Below, in pieces: positions 16,864 through 25,324 of a stretch of 64,000 nucleotides of DNA; positions within the stretch are counted from its first letter, which is position 1, and the number at the start of each line of letters is the position of its first letter. Made by a program: the position numbers and the translations under genes. The DNA is from DASUCS01 sp041166745 (GTDB lineage Bacteria > Actinomycetota > Acidimicrobiia > Acidimicrobiales > JACDCH01), in the NCBI GenBank assembly GCA_041166745.1, contig JBEEGH010000028.1:310001-374000 (forward strand), given 5' to 3'. The notes under the pieces were generated by a model. It did not search any database, had not been told where the DNA came from, and saw nothing but the letters and a program-made list of their open reading frames with translations.

Positions 16864-17337
16864 TTACCGGGGGTTCGTGGGGCGCCCTTGACGCAGTTCG
16901 CCGAAGAATCGGTTCAGCAGCGCGGCCGCTTCGTCGGCGCGGACACCCGCCGCCACCTCGATCTCATGGTGTAATCGCGGGTCGGCGCACAGGTTGTAGA
17001 GCGATCCGCACGCACCTGCCTTGGGGTCGGGAGCGCCGAACACGAGGCGCTGCACCCGAGCCGCGAGGAGCGCGCCTGCGCACATGGCGCACGGTTCCAC
17101 GGTGGCGACCACCGTGGCGCCTACGAGCCGCCAGCCCGCTCCGATGGCCGCGGAGGCGTCACGTACGGCCAGCAGCTCGGCGTGGGCGGTCGGGTCGCCC
17201 AAGTGCTCTCGCTCGTTGTGCCGGCGGGCGATGACCTCGCCGTCGACGATCACGATCGCCCCGATCGGTACATCGGCGTGCCCGAGCGCCGCCTCGGCCT
17301 CGTCGAGCGCCAGACCCATGGCGGCGTCGTCGTCCAT
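16864..17337 (-). CDS. tadA: tRNA adenosine(34) deaminase TadA
   Basis: The 157-residue deaminase has the zinc-binding and proton-shuttle motif TAHAELLA (HAE) and PCAMCAGALL (PCxxC) of the TadA family. The enzyme converts A34 to inosine in tRNA-Arg(ACG). Other family marks are ADVPIGAIVV-like residues 22-32 and VFGAPDPKAGACGS near residue 112. ATG 17337 (MDDDAAM) was chosen; the open frame further upstream to 17565 is not conserved. The gene sits 10 bp upstream of the tRNA-Ser gene on the same strand. Confidence 0.94.
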   Translation of the reverse strand: MDDDAAMGLALDEAEAALGHADVPIGAIVIVDGEVIARRHNEREHLGDPTAHAELLAVRDASAAIGAGWRLVGATVVATVEPCAMCAGALLAARVQRLVFGAPDPKAGACGSLYNLCADPRLHHEIEVAAGVRADEAAALLNRFFGELRQGRPTNPR

Positions 17338-17461
17338 CGCCTGACCGTAACGCCGGCAGGAATGCCCTTGTCGCACGGCGAATGCATGATCAAACGTTCG
17401 GGCGGCGCTGGGGCCGTCCGGCCGGGGTCGATCAAGTCGTACTGGGAGGGCAGCACGGACG

Positions 17462-18610
17462 ATGGGCGGACAGCGCACGTACCGCCTCTTGTTCGTCGCG
17501 CTTGCCGTGCTGCTGGCGGGCTTCCTCGCGGTGCCCGCCAAGCTCTCGCCGTCGCGTGATCGCACCAGAGTCGCGGTCGCCGTCGCGCCGTCGACGTGGA
17601 GCGCGCCATTCGGTCCCGGAGCGGCGCCTCCCGCGCGTCCGGCGCCCCCGCCGCGCCGGGAGCACCCGATTCAGCCCCCCGCCGTGTCGGACCCTGTCGT
17701 CGCCGCCGCGAACATCCCGGAAGCCGCTCCGGTCGACGTCCCCTTTCGAGACCGCGCCCCGATCGTGCGCGCGCCGACCACTACCGCCGCCACCAGCGTG
17801 TACGGCGTGATCATCGGCATCAACGACTACCCAGGGGACACTTCCGACCTGCGCGGAGCGGTGCCCGACGCCGAGGACATGTCCGACGTGCTCGCGATGA
17901 ACGGTGTTCCGTCGGCGAACGTGCGCACGCTCCTCGACGGCAACGCCAGCACGACGAACATCAACGACGCCCTGCAGTGGCTGGTCGCGACGACGAAGCC
18001 CGACTCGACGGTGGTGTTGTTCTACGCCGGCCATGTGCGCAAGATCGAGAGTCAGACCGAAGCGATCATCGCCGCTGACGGAGGCGTCCTACCGGACAAG
18101 TATCTCGCCAAGCAGATCGAGGGTCTCCAGGCGCACAGCGTCTGGATCGTGATGGCCGCGTGCTACGGCGGAGGCTTCACCGAGCTCATGGCACCAGGCC
18201 GCATCCTCACTGCGGCGGCAGATGCGAACAGCCTCGCCTACGAGAACGAGTCGTTCGGCCGCTCGTACCTCGACGAGTATTTGATCCATCAGGCGCTGCT
18301 CCAGAGCAGGAGCAGCGGTCCCACCGCGCAGCAAGCGTTCGCGTACGCGCAGGCCGGTCTCCAACGCGACTATCCCGATCGCACGCTTACCGAGCTCGAT
18401 CAGTCGACCGAGGCGATCTCGCTGGACGGGGTGCATCGAGACACACCTGCGGCTCCGCCGGGAGGCTCGAACGGGCCACCCGGAGGTGGGCCATCGCCGC
18501 CGTCGATACCGCCGCCGACGACACCCCCGTCGCCACCGCCGCCGCCATCGCCCCCTCCGCCGTGCCAGAACGTCCTGGGCCTGCTGTGCCCGCCGGGGTC
18601 GCGATCTTGA
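17462..18610 (+). CDS. Secreted caspase-like (C14-type) protein with Pro-rich ends
   Basis: The 382-residue protein has an N-terminal signal peptide or anchor (residues 8-26) and a Pro/Ala-rich stretch (42-100). A caspase-like domain follows (113-330): YGVIIGINDYPG, LRGAVPDAEDM, and VVLFYAGH with the catalytic His191. The catalytic Cys234 lies in MAACYGGG. Many family members have an Asp two residues before this Cys (DACHSG); here it is Ala232. The last 50 residues are Pro/Gly-rich, ending with a Cys-containing tail. Bacterial C14 proteins cleave after Arg/Lys or act in signalling; an exported one may be a cell-surface protease. ATG 17462 has GGGAGGG upstream. Confidence 0.78.
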   Translation: MGGQRTYRLLFVALAVLLAGFLAVPAKLSPSRDRTRVAVAVAPSTWSAPFGPGAAPPARPAPPPRREHPIQPPAVSDPVVAAANIPEAAPVDVPFRDRAPIVRAPTTTAATSVYGVIIGINDYPGDTSDLRGAVPDAEDMSDVLAMNGVPSANVRTLLDGNASTTNINDALQWLVATTKPDSTVVLFYAGHVRKIESQTEAIIAADGGVLPDKYLAKQIEGLQAHSVWIVMAACYGGGFTELMAPGRILTAAADANSLAYENESFGRSYLDEYLIHQALLQSRSSGPTAQQAFAYAQAGLQRDYPDRTLTELDQSTEAISLDGVHRDTPAAPPGGSNGPPGGGPSPPSIPPPTTPPSPPPPPSPPPPCQNVLGLLCPPGSRS

Positions 18611-18647
18611 GGCGGTAACCTCGTCGGGCCCCGCCTTCGCATGTGGC

Positions 18648-18743
18648 GGCCGGGTCCTGTGCAACTGCGGACCGTGAACCGAGTCAGGGCCGGAAGGCAG
18701 CAGCTCTCAGCGGATCCCGCGGTGTGCCGCAGATCGCCTGGCC
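18648..18743 (+). ncRNA. ffs: Signal recognition particle RNA, small (4.5S) type
   Basis: The core contains the SRP RNA domain IV signature: ACCGTGAACCGAGTCAGG, then CCGGAAGG with a GGAA tetraloop, then CAGCAG. The flanking arms pair (GGCCGGGTC at 18648 with GATCGCCTGGCC ending at 18743), giving a single hairpin of about 96 nt as in the short actinobacterial form. It binds Ffh to target membrane and secreted proteins. The exact ends are estimated from the pairing. Confidence 0.88.
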
Positions 18744-18770
18744 GTCACTTGCGAGGGCGGGGATCAGTTT

Positions 18771-18855
18771 GGAGGGGTGCGAGAGCGGCCGAATCGGCAC
18801 GCTTGGAAAGCGTGTGTGGGGCAACCCACCGTGGGTTCGAATCCCACTCCCTCCG
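18771..18855 (+). tRNA. tRNA-Ser (GGA)
   Basis: The 85-base class II tRNA has acceptor GGAGGGG pairing with TCCCTCC, anticodon loop TTGGAAA giving anticodon GGA, a long variable arm (GTGTGGGGCAACCCAC) and T-arm GGGTTCGAATCCC. It lies 27 bp after the SRP RNA on the same strand, so the two may share a transcript. It is the second serine tRNA within 2.1 kb. Confidence 0.95.
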
Positions 18856-18955
18856 CTCTACGTGATTTCGGAGGCGTTTCCGGGTTTGACGTGCTTGTCG
18901 ACCCCGCACCTCGCTACCAGCTGTGCGGGATGGCCGGTCAGGCTTTCGACGCCCT

Positions 18956-21160
18956 CTACCCGACGGCGACGAGGTGTACTTCTGCCGGCAGATCGAGGGT
19001 GAAGGTCGCCCCACCTTCTGCTTCGCTCTCGACAGTGAGGTGACCGCGCATCGCGTGAGCGAGTTGTCGCGAGATGTACAGACCGAGCCCGGTGCCAGCC
19101 TGCACGTGGTGGTGATCGAGGCGTTCGAATCGGTCGAAGATCCGCTCGAGGTGCTCGCTCGGAATGCCGGGACCGTTGTCACTCACGAGGATCTTCAGCC
19201 GTTCGGGCTGCTCGACGACCTTGATGTGCACCGTACTCAGAGGTGCGTACTTCAACGCGTTGCCGACCAAGTTGCTCAAGATCTGCTCGATGGACATCTC
19301 GTTGCCGATGGCCATGACGGCGCCAGACCCCGGGGCAAAGGTGATCTCACGCTTCGGCCATGTGTCACGGACTTCCTCGAGCACGTTGACACACGCCTCG
19401 TTGACGTCGATCGGATGCCCTGGTGACGTGACGCCGTCGGCCTCGACGATCGAGACCTCCAGCAGGTTGGAGATCAACCGCGACAACCGACGCGTGCCCT
19501 TACGGATCATCGACAGCGCCTCGACCTGTCGCTCGGCATCCATGGTGTCCGGAGCCTCGAGGAGCAGGTTCGTGAAGCCCATGATGGACGTGAGTGGTGT
19601 GTGCAGCTCGTGCGACACCGTTGCAACGAAGTCGTCCTTCAACCGATCGACTTCGCGCTGCCGAGTGACGTCGCGGGCGACGACCACCAGCGATTCCGGC
19701 ACGGTGGCCGTGATCGCGTACGAGCACTCGAGCCAGCGCCGTTCGCCGGCCCGCGTGAGGATCTCGACGTCTCCGGGCAGCCCGACGCCGCCCCGGCCCT
19801 TCCAGCGTTCGAACGTGACCTCGGCGCTGTTGTCGTCGCGCGGCCGCAGCTGCGCCAAACCGTTGCCGCCGAGCTCCTCAGCCGCGTATCCGGTGATTCG
19901 CGTCATCGCGGGATTCCAGGTGTCGACGTTGCCCTCTGCGGTGATCGTGAAGATTGCGTCTGACGAGCGATCGATCACGTCGAACAGGTGGGCGCGCTCG
20001 CGCACGAGGGCGTTGAGCAGGTCAGCGCGCTCGAGCGCACCGGCGAGCTCGCTCGCAAGCGCTTCGAAGATCGACGCTTCGCCGGCCTCGAACCCCTCGA
20101 ATCCCGTGCGGTCGTACGACAGGAGCCAACCTTTCACCTCGGCTCCCTCGCGCAGCGGCGCGTAGAGGCACGCCCGCCGGTCTCGCTCAACGAGGAGATC
20201 GCCGATGTACGAGCCGTCGCCGGCGGTAGCTCGCGCGGCGCGCGCCCCGGACCCGAGTCCGGAGATGATCATTCTGCTCAGGTCGGTGGTGTCGATGTCG
20301 CCGGAGTGATGTGGCCGGTCGCCGTCGTTGTCGAGCAACACGAGGTCGACCGCCATCGACTCGAACGACGTGCGGACCGCCTCGAGGAAGCCGGTGATCG
20401 CCGCTTCCGCGTCCACCGTCGTCGTCAGCTCGCGGGTGGCCCGATGCAGCGCTTCGATACGGGCGCGATCGGCGCGCGCCTCGGCGTAGCCACGCTGCGC
20501 CCAGTGGAGCACGGCAAGGGGCACGAGCGACAGCGGGACGAGGACCGGGGTGCTGAGCGCAACCGAAGCGAACAGCACACCGAACGAGATGTTGATGCCG
20601 CCGCCGAGCAACCACCCGATGAGGATCACCGACTCGAGACCGTCGATCACCTCACCAAACGTCTGGTGCTGCACGAGCGCCAGCACGGCCGTGACCGATA
20701 GGTGGTTCACCACGATGCCCGCGGACATCGCCAACGCAAGTATCCCCATCTGTGTCCCGCCCTGAGCGGTCGGGCCGTTCCATTGCACGAACACGAAGCT
20801 GGCGATGGCTGCCGCTGCTGACCACTGCGCGACGTTGAACGAGGCCTTCACGCCCGGTACGCGCAGCAGGCGTTGCGATACACCCTTGGCCAACGCGGCG
20901 AGCACAACCGCGCCGACCCCCGGAGCGATGAGGATCACGGGCATCAGCGCGGCCTCGAACAAGTCGAGGGCCTCGAGGTGACCGCGGTACTCGAAATGCA
21001 GCTCGAGCAAACCGCCGACGATCAAGACCGCGAGCAACGGCACGAAGATCCAGGCCGGCCCCGAGCGCGTTGCACCGGTGGCTATCGCGACACCCACCGC
21101 GCTCGTGGCCAAGCCTGCGGTGAGGACGTCGACCGACCGCGGCACGCCCCGCCTACGCAC
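18956..21160 (-). CDS. Membrane sensor histidine kinase (membrane domain-GAF-PAS-HisKA-HATPase)
   Basis: The 734-residue protein has about six to seven hydrophobic helices in residues 12-225 and a GAF-like domain (about 240-385). A PAS domain follows (390-500, GNVDTWNPAMTRITGY), then a HisKA domain with phospho-acceptor His517 in SHELHTPL. The ATPase domain has an N-box (NLVGNALKYAP, Asn634), DNGPGIP and GTGLGLYIS. It should autophosphorylate and signal to a response regulator, but none is encoded nearby. The GTG start at 21160 lies 6 bp after the stop of the upstream subtilase gene on the same strand, so the two are likely one operon. The membrane segment may be the sensor for an extracellular cue. 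Confidence 0.9.
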   Translation of the reverse strand: MRRRGVPRSVDVLTAGLATSAVGVAIATGATRSGPAWIFVPLLAVLIVGGLLELHFEYRGHLEALDLFEAALMPVILIAPGVGAVVLAALAKGVSQRLLRVPGVKASFNVAQWSAAAAIASFVFVQWNGPTAQGGTQMGILALAMSAGIVVNHLSVTAVLALVQHQTFGEVIDGLESVILIGWLLGGGINISFGVLFASVALSTPVLVPLSLVPLAVLHWAQRGYAEARADRARIEALHRATRELTTTVDAEAAITGFLEAVRTSFESMAVDLVLLDNDGDRPHHSGDIDTTDLSRMIISGLGSGARAARATAGDGSYIGDLLVERDRRACLYAPLREGAEVKGWLLSYDRTGFEGFEAGEASIFEALASELAGALERADLLNALVRERAHLFDVIDRSSDAIFTITAEGNVDTWNPAMTRITGYAAEELGGNGLAQLRPRDDNSAEVTFERWKGRGGVGLPGDVEILTRAGERRWLECSYAITATVPESLVVVARDVTRQREVDRLKDDFVATVSHELHTPLTSIMGFTNLLLEAPDTMDAERQVEALSMIRKGTRRLSRLISNLLEVSIVEADGVTSPGHPIDVNEACVNVLEEVRDTWPKREITFAPGSGAVMAIGNEMSIEQILSNLVGNALKYAPLSTVHIKVVEQPERLKILVSDNGPGIPSEHLERIFDRFERLDHHHVQAGTGLGLYISRQLAHAMRGHLTVESEAEGGATFTLDLPAEVHLVAVG

Positions 21161-21166
21161 GTTGGC

Positions 21167-22786
21167 CTAGCTCCAATAGCCGCTTTGCCAGTTGGAGCCT
21201 TGCCAGTTGGAGCCCTGCCAGTTGGAGCCTTGCCAGTTGGAGCCTTGCCAGTTGGAGCCTTGCCAGTTGGAGCCTTGCCAGTTGGAGCCTTGCCAGTTGG
21301 AGCCTTGCCAGTTCGAGCCTTGCCAGTTGGAGCCTTGCCAGTTGGAGCCTTGCCAGTTCGAGCCTTGCCAATCGAGGCCCTGCCAGTTCGAACCTTGCCA
21401 GTTGGAGCCCTGGAAGTCGGCGGCCGTGCTCATGCCGCCTGGGAAGAACATCGGATGGAAGACGTTCTGATTGGCGAGGCCGGCAGGCGCGACACGCGCC
21501 GCCTCGATGTCGAAGACACCCGCGCCGACTTCATTGGCGGTCGCACCCGTCACCGGTCGGCCCGAGCTCATGAGCGCGAACTTCACCCGGTCGTTGGTGA
21601 TCGTCGGGTCTGCCGCGAGCAGCACGGCGGCCGCGCCGCTCACGATGCCCGCAGAGAACGAGGTACCGCTGCCGCGCCGGTAGGAGCCGTCGACGAAGTA
21701 CGGGTACGCCGCATCGACGGAGCTTCCCGGCGACCGGAGCGACACCAGGCTGCGGCCGGGCACAACGACGTCAGGCTTCGTGAGCCCGTCCGTGGCGGTC
21801 GGTCCCCGGGACGAGAAGCTCGAAACGACATCGTCGGAGATGGACGTCGTGCCATGGTCGTCGACGGAACCGACGCTGATCACCCACGGGTCGTCCGCCG
21901 GCTTGGCGATTGTCTGGGCACCAGGTCCCATGTTGCCGGCGGACACCACGACGACGATGCCCGCAGACCAGGCGCGCTCGACGGCCAGGTTCACCGGGTC
22001 GAGTCGGTAGCTGAGGCTGGAGTCAACGCGCAGGGACAGGTTGAGCACCTTGATGCCGTACACGTCCTTGTTGACGAGCACCCATTGGATGGCCGCGAGC
22101 ACCTTGCTCACGTTCGAGGTGCCGTCTGCTCCGGACAGCTTCAGAGCGAGGATGTTCGCCGCGGGAGCGACGCCTGGGAAGGCGCCACCGGACGACGCGC
22201 CGTTGCCCGCGATGAGCCCAGCGACGAACGTTCCGTGGCCGTACGAGTCGGCGCAGCCAGACTCGGTCGACAGGTTCACGCACGGCGCGGACTGCCCGGT
22301 CGTCGGGTTCGTGACCGACACGAGTCGACCAGCGAGGTCGGGAACATTGGAGACGCCGCTGTCGATGACGGCGACGGTGACGCCTTGACCCGTTCGTCCT
22401 GCCGCGTTCGCCGGTGTGGCGCCGACGACATCGCGATAGACCGAGGGCGCGCCGGACGTCGTCGGGACATCCTGCGGAAGCACCAGTGCGTCTGCGGACA
22501 CGACTCGGACGGCGGGGTTCGACGACAGCGTCCCGACCGCAGTCTGCGGAATGGATGCGGCGAAGCCGCCGATGACGGGCAGGTTGGCGGTGATGGTGCC
22601 GCCGAGGTTGAACAACGCGAGCCGTGCCGTGGAGTCGTTGCCGTCCCACTGCTGGACGATGACCGACACCATCGGTGGCGGTGGCGGTGGCGGCGGCAGC
22701 AGCGCCGCGGATGCCGGAGCGGCGAACGCAAGCGCGGCCAGCAGCGTTGCGCAGAACCGAATGATGTTGCGATGACCCAGAGTCAC
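21167..22786 (-). CDS. S8 subtilisin-like secreted protease with QGSNW pentapeptide tail
   Basis: The 539-residue protein has a signal peptide and a short Pro stretch, then a subtilase domain with Asp142 (VAVIDSGV), His184 (YGHGTFVAG), an oxyanion Asn in SAGNMGPG and Ser376 (GTSFSAG). The triad is complete. After about residue 455 comes a tail of 15 consecutive five-residue units, QGSNW (one is QGLDW), ending in QSGYWS. I chose GTG 22786, which has GGGGGG about 8 bases upstream; a start at 22807 is possible. Regularly spaced Trp residues suggest a surface-binding or assembling tail. It is followed at once by the histidine kinase gene. Two Cys in the catalytic domain (about residues 169 and 178) could form a disulfide. 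Confidence 0.9.
   Translation of the reverse strand: MTLGHRNIIRFCATLLAALAFAAPASAALLPPPPPPPPMVSVIVQQWDGNDSTARLALFNLGGTITANLPVIGGFAASIPQTAVGTLSSNPAVRVVSADALVLPQDVPTTSGAPSVYRDVVGATPANAAGRTGQGVTVAVIDSGVSNVPDLAGRLVSVTNPTTGQSAPCVNLSTESGCADSYGHGTFVAGLIAGNGASSGGAFPGVAPAANILALKLSGADGTSNVSKVLAAIQWVLVNKDVYGIKVLNLSLRVDSSLSYRLDPVNLAVERAWSAGIVVVVSAGNMGPGAQTIAKPADDPWVISVGSVDDHGTTSISDDVVSSFSSRGPTATDGLTKPDVVVPGRSLVSLRSPGSSVDAAYPYFVDGSYRRGSGTSFSAGIVSGAAAVLLAADPTITNDRVKFALMSSGRPVTGATANEVGAGVFDIEAARVAPAGLANQNVFHPMFFPGGMSTAADFQGSNWQGSNWQGLDWQGSNWQGSNWQGSNWQGSNWQGSNWQGSNWQGSNWQGSNWQGSNWQGSNWQGSNWQGSNWQSGYWS
21188..21412 (-). repeat. 15 tandem 15-bp coding repeats (QGSNW)
   Basis: On the plus strand the unit reads TTGCCAGTTGGAGCC and recurs 15 times without spacers, with only scattered substitutions (for example TTCGAGCC or ATCGAGGCC). 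It is in phase with the subtilase frame, so copy-number changes would keep the frame. The near-identity of the DNA units points to recent slippage or unequal crossover. There are no spacers, so this is not a CRISPR array. Confidence 0.95.
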
Positions 22787-22977
22787 GATCGGTACCCCCC
22801 GGACCACGAACGGTGATCCCCGTACCGAGTATCACGGCGCGCGAGGCGTACAACCATCCCCCGTTCCGACCATTCGGCGGCGCTAGACCGCGCTAGTCCT
22901 TCGCCGAATAGGGCGGTATTGGTCGCTCTCGCGGCTTTGGCGACGGTACCCAGCGGTCCGCGCGACGCTGGCGCCCT

Positions 22978-25260
22978 ATGCCTGTTGACCAGCCGTATGG
23001 AGGGGTCGTCGGCCGCACGTTGGCCGAATCGACACCGTGGTGGCCAGACCTGCCGTCCGCGCCGGAGGGGGCGCCGAACGTCGTGATGGTGTTGCTCGAC
23101 GACGTCGGGTATGCGCAGTTCGGGTGCTACGGCTCCGACATCGCGACGCCGACGTTCGACGGGCTCGCGACGAGCGGCCTTCGCTACAGCAGCTTCCACA
23201 CCACCGCGCTGTGCTCACCGACGCGCGCGTGCTTGTTGACGGGGAGAAACCACCACAGCAACGGGATGGCGCGCATCGTCGAGTTCTCGGCTGGCTTCCC
23301 GGGCTACGACGCGACGATCCCGAAGGAGAACGGCTTTCTCTCCGAGATCCTGCTGCGCAACGGCTACGCCACCTTCGCGGTCGGCAAGTGGCACCTGACG
23401 CCCGCGACCGAGATGACAATGGGCAGCCCGCGCGATCGCTGGCCCCTCGGACGTGGCTTCGAACGGTTCTACGGGTTCCTCGCGGGCGAAACCGATCAGT
23501 TCCATCCCGACCTCGTGTACGACAACCATCAGATCGATCCGCCGACGACGCCCGACGACGGGTATCACCTCACCGACGACATGGCCGACAAGGCGATCCT
23601 CTTCATGAAGGACCTGCGCGCCGTCGCGCCGACGAAACCGTTCTTCCTGTACTTCACCCCTGGCGCGTGTCATGCGCCCCACCAGGCACCGGCCGAGTAC
23701 ATCGAGCGCTACCGCGGTCGGTTTGACCACGGCTGGGACCAATGGCGAGACGAGGTGTTCGCGCGCCAGCTCGCCTCCGGCCTGCTCCCGAGCGGAACGC
23801 GCTTGAGCGAACGTCCCGCCTGGATACCGGCGTGGGACACGCTGTCGGATGACGAGCACCGCCTGTACGCCCGAATGATGGAGGTGTACGCCGGCTTCTT
23901 GGAGCACACCGACGCGTGTGTCGGCCGAGTGGTCGACTTCATCGACTCATTGGGGGAGCTCGACAACACGATCGTGCTCATCATGAGCGACAACGGATCG
24001 AGTGCCGAGGGCGGCGTGCGCGGCTCGTTCAACGAGATGTACTTCTTCAACTTCGAGCCCGAGAGCCTCGAGGAGAACCTGCGGCGTATCGACGACCTGG
24101 GCACGCCGCGCGCGTACGGCCATTACCCCTGGGGATGGGCGTGGGCGGGTAACACTCCGCTGAAGCGGTGGAAGCGCGAGACCCACGAGGGCGGGGTGAC
24201 CGATCCGCTCATCCTGAGCTGGCCGCAGCGGCTCGGGACGCGCGGCGAGACCCGTCATCAGTACGTCCACGCGATCGACGTGTTCCCCACGTTGCTCGAC
24301 GTCATCGGCATTCCGGCGCCCGATGAGATCAACGGGGTCGCGCAGAGCCCCATCGAAGGCGTGAGCTTCGCCGCGACGCTGGACGATCCGACAGCGCCGT
24401 CGGCGCACATCACGCAGTACTACGAGATGCTCGGCTCACGCGCCCTCTACCACGACGGTTGGAAGGCGGTCACGTTCCATCCGCTGCCATCGGTGAACTA
24501 CGGCGACGGCCGCGACCCGCGGGCGTCGTTCGATCTTGATCAGTGGGAGCTGTATCACGTCGCCGAGGACTTGTCCGAGATCGACGACCTGGCCGAGAAA
24601 GAGCCCGACAAGCTCAAAGAGATGATCGACATGTGGTGGTCGGAGGCGGAGAGGTACGACGTGCTCCCGCTCAACAACGAGCCCGGTCGCGGTGGGGACC
24701 GGCGCTTCCGACACGACCGGTACGTCTACTACCCAGGCATCGGCAGCCTGCCGCCCAACGTCGCGCCCAACCTGCGCGACCGCGGTTTCCACATCCTCGC
24801 TGAGCTCGAGGTGCCAGAGGCCGGCGGCGTCGAAGGGGCCATCGTCTGCCACGGCGGGCCCGCCGGCGGCTACGCGGTGTACGCCAAGGACAACCGCATC
24901 CACTACGTGCACAACCTGCTGGGCGCAAACCTCTACACCGTGTCCGCGTCACTTCCGTTGCCCACAGGCAAGGTGTCGGCGCGGGTCGTGTTCACCCCGA
25001 CCGGCCAGTTCCAAGGCGACATCGCGCTCTACTACGACGACATCCCGGTCGGCGAGGGTCACATCGCGCGAACGACGCCGATCACGTACGGCGTGGAGGG
25101 ATTCACCGTCGGCTATGACCGAGGCGCGGCTGTCACCCCTGCCTACCAGGCGCCATTCGAGATCGACCACCACGTGCTCAAGCGGGTGATCATCGACGGC
25201 TTCGGGCCTCCGTATCGCGACCGAGTCGCGGAAGAACGCGTGGCGATGGCCCAGCAGTGA
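22978..25260 (+). CDS. Type I sulfatase (arylsulfatase family)
   Basis: The 760-residue protein has the sulfatase signature CSPTRACLLTGR with Cys79, the residue converted to formylglycine. Metal-ligand Asp41 and Asp42 lie in VLLDDVGYAQFG, with HxxN-like and GKWH segments (FAVGKWHL) and a late SDNGSSAEGG block. It hydrolyses sulfate esters. No signal peptide is visible, although some actinobacterial arylsulfatases act in the cytoplasm. The region after residue 600 looks like an extra beta-sandwich domain. No formylglycine-generating enzyme is seen in the window. ATG 22978 lacks a clear Shine-Dalgarno. A sulfotransferase occurs 26 kb downstream. Confidence 0.9.
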   Translation: MPVDQPYGGVVGRTLAESTPWWPDLPSAPEGAPNVVMVLLDDVGYAQFGCYGSDIATPTFDGLATSGLRYSSFHTTALCSPTRACLLTGRNHHSNGMARIVEFSAGFPGYDATIPKENGFLSEILLRNGYATFAVGKWHLTPATEMTMGSPRDRWPLGRGFERFYGFLAGETDQFHPDLVYDNHQIDPPTTPDDGYHLTDDMADKAILFMKDLRAVAPTKPFFLYFTPGACHAPHQAPAEYIERYRGRFDHGWDQWRDEVFARQLASGLLPSGTRLSERPAWIPAWDTLSDDEHRLYARMMEVYAGFLEHTDACVGRVVDFIDSLGELDNTIVLIMSDNGSSAEGGVRGSFNEMYFFNFEPESLEENLRRIDDLGTPRAYGHYPWGWAWAGNTPLKRWKRETHEGGVTDPLILSWPQRLGTRGETRHQYVHAIDVFPTLLDVIGIPAPDEINGVAQSPIEGVSFAATLDDPTAPSAHITQYYEMLGSRALYHDGWKAVTFHPLPSVNYGDGRDPRASFDLDQWELYHVAEDLSEIDDLAEKEPDKLKEMIDMWWSEAERYDVLPLNNEPGRGGDRRFRHDRYVYYPGIGSLPPNVAPNLRDRGFHILAELEVPEAGGVEGAIVCHGGPAGGYAVYAKDNRIHYVHNLLGANLYTVSASLPLPTGKVSARVVFTPTGQFQGDIALYYDDIPVGEGHIARTTPITYGVEGFTVGYDRGAAVTPAYQAPFEIDHHVLKRVIIDGFGPPYRDRVAEERVAMAQQ

Positions 25261-25324
25261 GTGACTGCACCAATCGTGGCGGCCGCGCGAGCAGTCGGCC
25301 CGGCTGCTGCGTCACGTCCCACGA

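Noticed and set aside
18771..18855. Integration site of a genomic island at the tRNA-Ser gene
   Set aside because: No integrase, direct repeat of the tRNA end or change in gene content was found next to it.
21188..21412. Possible CRISPR array
   Set aside because: The units are 15 bp, contiguous and in frame with a protein; there are no spacers and no cas genes.
20873..22816. Long plus-strand open frame with repeated GALPV units opposite the subtilase
   Set aside because: The GALPV repeat is only the antisense reading of the QGSNW repeat; the opposite strand has the complete subtilase triad.
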